Assembly (NCBI GenBank): GCA_017381835.1
Contig: JAFOBK010000224.1
Span: forward strand, 1-10,200
DNA length: 10,200 bases
Source: Oscillospiraceae bacterium
GTDB lineage: Bacteria; Bacillota_A; Clostridia; Oscillospirales; Oscillospiraceae
Direction: 5' to 3'
Below are positions 7,130-10,200 of this stretch, in pieces. The first letter of the stretch is position 1, and every line of letters begins with the position of its first letter. A model generated the notes under the pieces. The model worked only from the letters and a program-made list of their open reading frames with translations. It did not search any database and had not been told where the DNA came from. Both the position numbers and the translations under genes were made by a program.

Positions 7130-7912
7130 ATGAGATTGCAGGATAAAGTGATTTTGGTGACCGCCTCCACCCGGGGCATCGGTCTTGCCATCGTGAAAAA
7201 GTGCGCCCAGGAAGGCGCGCAGGTTTATATGGCCGCCCGGGATATGGAACGGGCGCGGGAAATCGCAAACACATTACACGGTGTAAAATGCGTGTATAAC
7301 GATGCTGCCAAACCGGAAACTTTTTTATCTATGGTGGAGGATGTGGTGGAAGATGCCAGGCGCATTGATGTGCTGGTGAATAATTTCGGCACCTCCAACC
7401 CGGGAAAAGACCTGGATTTTGCCAATACCGACCCGCAGGTTTTTCTGGACACGGTGAATATGAATTTAAGAAGCGTCTTCATGGCAAGCCAGGCCGCAGT
7501 CAGGCACATGGCAAACAAGGGCGGCAGTATCATCAACATTTCCTCTGTGGGCGGCCTGGTGCCGGATATTTCCCAGGTTGCCTACGGCACCGGCAAAGCG
7601 GCCATCAACTATCTGACCAAGCTCATCGCCGTGCAGGAGGCAAAGCACCGCATCCGGTGCAACGCTGTTCTTCCCGGTATGACCGCCACGGAAGCGGTGC
7701 AAACCCGTCTGTCTGAGGAGTTTCGGAATCTTTTCCTGAAGCATATTCCTTTAGGGCGGATGGGGATGCCGGAGGAGATCGCGGAGGCGGTCTGCTATTT
7801 TGCCAGCGATGCATCCGCCTATACCACCGGACAGATCCTCACCATCTCCGGCGGCTTCGGCCTGGCAACACCGGTCTACGGAGATTTGGCCGGCAAATCC
7901 AACCGGCGCTGA
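7130..7912 (+). CDS. hdhA: Short-chain dehydrogenase resembling clostridial 7-alpha-hydroxysteroid dehydrogenase
   Basis: A 260-residue classical SDR. Nucleotide-binding TASTRGIG lies at 11-18 (Ala instead of the usual second Gly, as I recall for the clostridial bile acid enzymes), NNFG at 84-87 replaces the common NNAG, and the catalytic set is N112, S139, Y152 and K156 (YGTGK). Arg15 and Arg37 after the second strand (YMAARD) favour NADP(H). From memory the whole chain is closely similar to Clostridium scindens-type 7-alpha-HSDH: the MRLQDKVILVTASTRGIG start, NNFGxSNPxKDL, GMTATxAVQ and the ISGGFGLATP C-terminus. Known reaction: reversible oxidation of the 7-alpha-hydroxyl of cholic and chenodeoxycholic acids to 7-oxo bile acids. 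AAAGGAG at 7116-7122 is 7 bases before the ATG, and the gene is one base behind the MFS transporter. A different steroid or a 3-oxoacyl reductase role cannot be excluded without a database comparison. Confidence 0.8.
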   Translation: MRLQDKVILVTASTRGIGLAIVKKCAQEGAQVYMAARDMERAREIANTLHGVKCVYNDAAKPETFLSMVEDVVEDARRIDVLVNNFGTSNPGKDLDFANTDPQVFLDTVNMNLRSVFMASQAAVRHMANKGGSIINISSVGGLVPDISQVAYGTGKAAINYLTKLIAVQEAKHRIRCNAVLPGMTATEAVQTRLSEEFRNLFLKHIPLGRMGMPEEIAEAVCYFASDASAYTTGQILTISGGFGLATPVYGDLAGKSNRR

Positions 7913-7924
7913 TACACCAAACAA

Positions 7925-7970
7925 AAAGCACCCGGCCGTTGGCATTTTGCCATGGCCGGGTGTTTTGCTT
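7925..7970. terminator. Intrinsic terminator between convergent hdhA and the radical SAM gene, probably bidirectional
   Basis: CACCCGGCC (7929-7937) pairs with GGCCGGGTG (7954-7962), with an inner TGGC/GCCA helix (7940-7943 with 7949-7952) capping the loop. The stem is flanked by A residues on the left (7923-7927) and TTTT on the right (7963-7966), giving a U run for either direction. It ends the MFS-hdhA transcript and probably also the minus-strand radical SAM transcript. Confidence 0.85.
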
Positions 7971-7974
7971 ATTC

Positions 7975-8988
7975 TTACATTTCTTCCAGGATTTCCTCCG
8001 CGAATTCGTCCAGATCTTCCGGAACGCCCTGCTTCAGAATGCCGCATTTGGGGCAGGAAAGCACCGTCATCAGTTTCCGCTCTTTCCTTAAAAACTGCTC
8101 CTGGAATCTCCAAAGCACGATGCTGTCCCAAATCTTCTTGGGGGTAGGCGGATAGCTCACATGGGGATCCAGGATCATGGCATGGTTCCAGTCGAAGCGG
8201 CAGAGAGAATAGGTTCCGTCGGAGTTGATGCACATTTCGTAGAACACATAGGGGCAGACCTGCACCTCTTTGGACTTGCCGCCCAGCAGGGTCACCTCTT
8301 CATCAAAGTCCACTTTCATATCGTTGAATTTGGGCCAGTATTCGATGGTGCGCTCCACATTGATGCCGTCGGTAATATTGCCGAAGGTGCGGTAGAATTC
8401 TTCCTCCTGCTCCGGGGTCAAAATATCACCGTTGATCTTGATATTCATTTCGCATTTGCCCTTGTGGTCATAGAAAAAGGCGATGTTATCCACAAAGGTT
8501 TGATAGTCCATCTTGTGGCCGGAAAAATCCCGGTACTGCTGGGCATTCACACCTTCCACAGAGATATTCAGCCGGTCAAGACCTGCATCGATGATCTCCA
8601 GGCTCCGCTCCGGGGTGAGAAGGGATGCGTTGGTGGTGGTATCCACCCGCAGCACCTTGGACGATTGCTTGGCATAGCGCACCATATCCGCAAACCGGGG
8701 ATTTACCAAAGGCTCTCCCTCTTTGTACAGCCGGATGACACGGATGGGATCCGGAAACTCCTGAAGGCTGTCGATGATGCCTTTATACACTTCAAAATCC
8801 ATAGGGCCATGTCCCCGGCCCCTGGTTTTCTTCATCAGCTCCACATTGCCGGAGGGGCAGAACTTGCACCGGAAATTGCAGGTGTCGCTGGGGTCGATGT
8901 AGATCACATAAGGTGTCCGCAAAGGCAGCGCGTTTTTCAGCTCCATCCGGTCATGGATATCAATGCGGGGAATCTGCTTGGCTTTCAT
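7975..8988 (-). CDS. Radical SAM protein with partial SPASM/twitch-type C-terminal cysteines, substrate unknown
   Basis: A 337-residue radical S-adenosylmethionine enzyme. The cluster motif CxxxCxxC is C37, C41, C44 (DTCNFRCKFCPSG). A glycine-rich strand YKEGEPLVNP, close to the GGEPL SAM-contact motif of the family, follows, and the barrel continues to about residue 240. The C-terminus has C245, C253 and C263 (CINSDGTYSLC) and a CPKC pair at C312/C315, resembling the SPASM or shorter twitch domain that binds an auxiliary [4Fe-4S] cluster. Such enzymes modify peptides, proteins or sugars, but no peptide substrate, B12 domain or transporter is next to it, so the target is unknown. I take ATG 8986-8988 as the start: a GGAGG (complement of 9000-9004) precedes it and a sigma-A promoter lies at 9019-9047, inside the longer open frame that begins at 9072. 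The C-terminus is strongly acidic (DLDEFAEEILEEM). It has its own promoter and looks monocistronic. Confidence 0.86.
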   Translation of the reverse strand: MKAKQIPRIDIHDRMELKNALPLRTPYVIYIDPSDTCNFRCKFCPSGNVELMKKTRGRGHGPMDFEVYKGIIDSLQEFPDPIRVIRLYKEGEPLVNPRFADMVRYAKQSSKVLRVDTTTNASLLTPERSLEIIDAGLDRLNISVEGVNAQQYRDFSGHKMDYQTFVDNIAFFYDHKGKCEMNIKINGDILTPEQEEEFYRTFGNITDGINVERTIEYWPKFNDMKVDFDEEVTLLGGKSKEVQVCPYVFYEMCINSDGTYSLCRFDWNHAMILDPHVSYPPTPKKIWDSIVLWRFQEQFLRKERKLMTVLSCPKCGILKQGVPEDLDEFAEEILEEM

Positions 8989-9018
8989 AATGGATGCCAC
9001 CTCCAATGGTTTGCCATG

Positions 9019-9047
9019 ATTATATCCCAGATGGAAGTCCAATGCAA
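9019..9047 (-). promoter_or_regulatory. Sigma-A promoter of the radical SAM gene
   Basis: On the minus strand TTGCAT (9042-9047) and TATAAT (9019-9024) are separated by exactly 17 bases, a near-consensus housekeeping promoter. Transcription would start near 9012, about 24 bases before the ATG at 8988, which rules out the longer reading frame start at 9072. Confidence 0.82.
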
Positions 9048-9166
9048 ATAAAAGCAAAAATTTTCCGAACACCTCTGATTTTTTCCAAAATCCGGTTTTA
9101 TTTCCTTACAAAAACATGTGTATTGTTTTCTTTGCGGGAAAAAATAGGCCTACGGAAACAAAAACG

Positions 9167-9197
9167 CTTTCTTCGGAAAGTGGGTTTCCGAAGAAAG
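9167..9197 (+). repeat. Perfect 13-bp inverted repeat in the spore-protein gene leader
   Basis: CTTTCTTCGGAAA (9167-9179) and its exact complement (9185-9197) are separated by GTGGG. The right arm ends directly before the AAAAGGAG ribosome site (9198-9205) of the SASP gene. On the plus strand it can form a hairpin in the mRNA leader or serve as a protein-binding palindrome. Read on the minus strand the stem is followed by CGTTTTTG, a terminator-like arrangement. Confidence 0.85.
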
Positions 9198-9214
9198 AAA
9201 AGGAGTGTAGAAAC

Positions 9215-9415
9215 ATGAGCAATTCCAACAACAATCAGCTGAATATTCCTCAGGCTCGCGAGGCCATGGACAAGTTCAAGATGCAGGCAGCCCAGGAAGT
9301 GGGTGTCAACCTGACCAATGGCTACAACGGTCACCTGACCTCCCGTGAGGCTGGCTCCGTCGGCGGCCAGATGGTCAAGAAGATGATCGAGGCTTACGAG
9401 CAGAGCATGCAGTAA
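9215..9415 (+). CDS. Small acid-soluble spore protein, alpha/beta type
   Basis: A 66-residue SASP, the abundant DNA-coating protein of the dormant spore core that protects DNA and is degraded at germination by the GPR protease. Family signatures are the GVNL turn at 30-33, the GYNGHLTSREAGSVGGQMVKK block at 36-56 (kept here in two parts: GYNGHLTSRE and AGSVGGQMVKK), and the short length. The start is ATG at 9215, with AAAAGGAG at 9198-9205 nine bases upstream; an in-frame ATG at 9116 would put the leader hairpin inside the coding region and is rejected. The region normally cut by GPR (consensus Glu-X-Ala-Ser-Glu) reads MQAAQE at 23-28, with Gln24 where the conserved P1 Glu is expected. Forespore sigma-G control is expected from the family, but I could not find a convincing sigma-G promoter. 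Codon use is strongly biased, as for a highly expressed gene. Confidence 0.93.
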   Translation: MSNSNNNQLNIPQAREAMDKFKMQAAQEVGVNLTNGYNGHLTSREAGSVGGQMVKKMIEAYEQSMQ

Positions 9416-9424
9416 GTGCCTTTT

Positions 9425-9451
9425 GGGGTGGGCGGATCTGCCGCCCATCCC
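9425..9451 (+). other. GC-rich hairpin at the 3' end of the SASP transcript
   Basis: An 11-bp stem (9425-9435 with 9441-9451, one G-T pair) with a 5-base loop starts nine bases after the SASP stop. No T tract follows, so it is not a standard intrinsic terminator; it may protect the 3' end of a long-lived spore mRNA. Confidence 0.55.
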
Positions 9452-9490
9452 TCCCGCTGGGGTACATAGGTATTATGTAAACTAACTAAA

Positions 9491-9525
9491 GAAAAAGCTG
9501 CCGTGGGATTTCCCACGGCAGTTAT
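9491..9525. terminator. Intrinsic terminator of thrB (minus strand), possibly shared with the SASP gene
   Basis: CTGCCGTGGGA (9498-9508) pairs perfectly with 9511-9521. On the minus strand it begins five bases after the thrB stop codon and is followed by CTTTTTCTTT, a clear U tract. On the plus strand the stem is followed by the weaker TTATCTTATT, so it could also stop the convergent SASP transcript. Confidence 0.88.
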
Positions 9526-9526
9526 C

Positions 9527-10200
9527 TTATTCCTGATGCACAATATGAGCGCCCTGGAATTCCACATGCAGAGGCAGGATCTCCCAGTTTGCCTTGGTGA
9601 TGGTGGGAAGCTTTGCCTCCAGCTTTGCCCGTACATTCTTATTGCGGGTAATGCACAGCAAAGTAGGACCTGCGCCGGACAGACAGAATCCTGCGCCCAA
9701 AGTGCGGACATAGCTCTCAATGGCTTCGTAATCCTGCACCAGGCCCTTGCGGTAGCGCTGATGGAGCTTATCCTGCATAGCGTGGCGCAGGAGCTTTTCG
9801 TCACCCAGTTCCAATGCCTTCAGTACCAGCGCGCCATGGGATACATTATAAATAGCATCTGCACGGCTGACCTGCTCCGGCAGGACGGCTCTTGCCTTGG
9901 AAGTAGGCAGATTGAAATCCGGCACCAGGGCAATGATCTCCCACTCGGGATGGAGGGGGAAGCTGACGCAGACCGGCAGACCGTTATCCACCATGGAGGC
10001 GGTGAGGCCGCCGAAGAAGGCGGGCGCCAGATTATCCGGATGGCCTTCCATGGCATTGGTGATGTTGAGAAGGCCCTGGGTGGACAGCTGATTGCCCCGC
10101 AGCACATTGGCGCCCATGGCACCGGCTACCAGCAGCGCGGCGGAAGAGCCCAGGCCGCGGCAGATGGGAATATTGGAATCGATGTGGATCTTTACACCTC
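9527..10200 (-). CDS. thrB: Homoserine kinase (GHMP kinase family), N-terminus beyond the window
   Basis: The C-terminal 223 residues of homoserine kinase (usually about 300), which phosphorylates the hydroxyl of homoserine with ATP in the threonine pathway; O-phosphohomoserine is then used by threonine synthase ThrC. The frame stays open to the window edge; the ATG at 10115-10117 is internal, because the GHMP ATP-binding motif IPICRGLGSSAA lies upstream of it. Other signatures are EGHPDNLAPAFFGGL-like substrate-loop residues (EGHPDNLAPA and FFGGL) and the C-terminal GHMP motif LSGAGPTLL. These details separate ThrB from mevalonate or galactokinase relatives. It ends at a strong terminator, so it is the last gene of its operon; partner genes such as hom or thrC would lie to the right, outside the window. 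Confidence 0.93.
   Translation of the reverse strand, partial: GVKIHIDSNIPICRGLGSSAALLVAGAMGANVLRGNQLSTQGLLNITNAMEGHPDNLAPAFFGGLTASMVDNGLPVCVSFPLHPEWEIIALVPDFNLPTSKARAVLPEQVSRADAIYNVSHGALVLKALELGDEKLLRHAMQDKLHQRYRKGLVQDYEAIESYVRTLGAGFCLSGAGPTLLCITRNKNVRAKLEAKLPTITKANWEILPLHVEFQGAHIVHQE

Noticed and set aside
8161..9051. A 296-codon open frame on the plus strand opposite the radical SAM gene.
   Set aside because: It is the antisense shadow of a gene with intact radical SAM motifs and a good promoter; its own product has no recognisable motif and no ribosome site was seen.
8989..9072. A 28-residue N-terminal extension of the radical SAM protein.
   Set aside because: The near-consensus promoter at 9019-9047 and the GGAGG at 9000-9004 lie inside this stretch, so it is leader and promoter rather than coding sequence.
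9050..9166. Search for a sigma-G type promoter upstream of the SASP gene, including CATGTGTA at 9115-9122.
   Set aside because: No matching -35 element at the right distance was found; the expected sigma-G control rests on family knowledge, not on a site I can show.
1..10200. CRISPR arrays, tRNA or rRNA genes, insertion sequences, phage genes and riboswitches.
   Set aside because: No repeated spacer-like units, transposase or integrase motifs, tRNA-like folds or known riboswitch cores were recognised; the genes are ordinary chromosomal operons with intact terminators.

Overview
The window looks like a chromosomal segment of an anaerobic, spore-forming Firmicute, most likely a gut Clostridia member of the Oscillospiraceae/Lachnospiraceae kind. 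Three things point there: a ferredoxin-dependent branched-chain 2-oxoacid oxidoreductase, an alpha/beta-type small acid-soluble spore protein, and a 7-alpha-hydroxysteroid dehydrogenase-like reductase that resembles those of bile-acid-transforming clostridia. Shine-Dalgarno sites are strong (AAAGGAG type) and intrinsic terminators are clear. The genus cannot be fixed from the sequence alone.

Layout from left to right. (1) 2-2125, plus strand: the end of vorB, then the TPP-binding beta subunit and the gamma subunit of a VOR-type oxidoreductase, closed by a strong hairpin that can serve both strands. (2) 2170-3304, minus strand: an amidohydrolase with a well-formed extended -10 promoter, followed by a small two-helix membrane protein with a zinc ribbon. 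(3) 3457-5633, minus strand: ahpC and, overlapping it by one base, an AhpF-like flavoprotein whose domain order is swapped relative to enterobacterial AhpF, ending at a large terminator. (4) 5737-7912, plus strand and divergent from ahpC: an MFS exporter-type transporter one base upstream of a hdhA-like bile acid dehydrogenase, closed by a hairpin. (5) 7975-8988, minus strand: a radical SAM protein with a partial SPASM/twitch cysteine set and a near-consensus sigma-A promoter. (6) 9215-9415, plus strand: a spore SASP gene with a perfect 13-bp inverted repeat touching its ribosome binding site. (7) 9527-10200, minus strand: the C-terminal three quarters of homoserine kinase (thrB), running off the window.

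How the genes fit together: the vor genes oxidise branched-chain 2-oxoacids to acyl-CoA while reducing ferredoxin. AhpC and the flavoprotein form a complete NAD(P)H-driven peroxidase. The MFS/hdhA pair is best read as a bile-acid (or related steroid) modification and transport unit. The others (amidohydrolase, radical SAM protein, thrB, ssp) look like independent units. No CRISPR array, tRNA, rRNA, insertion sequence or prophage feature was seen, and no gene-free stretch exceeds 300 bases. The two points most worth following up are the MFS-hdhA bile acid unit and the rearranged AhpF partner of AhpC.
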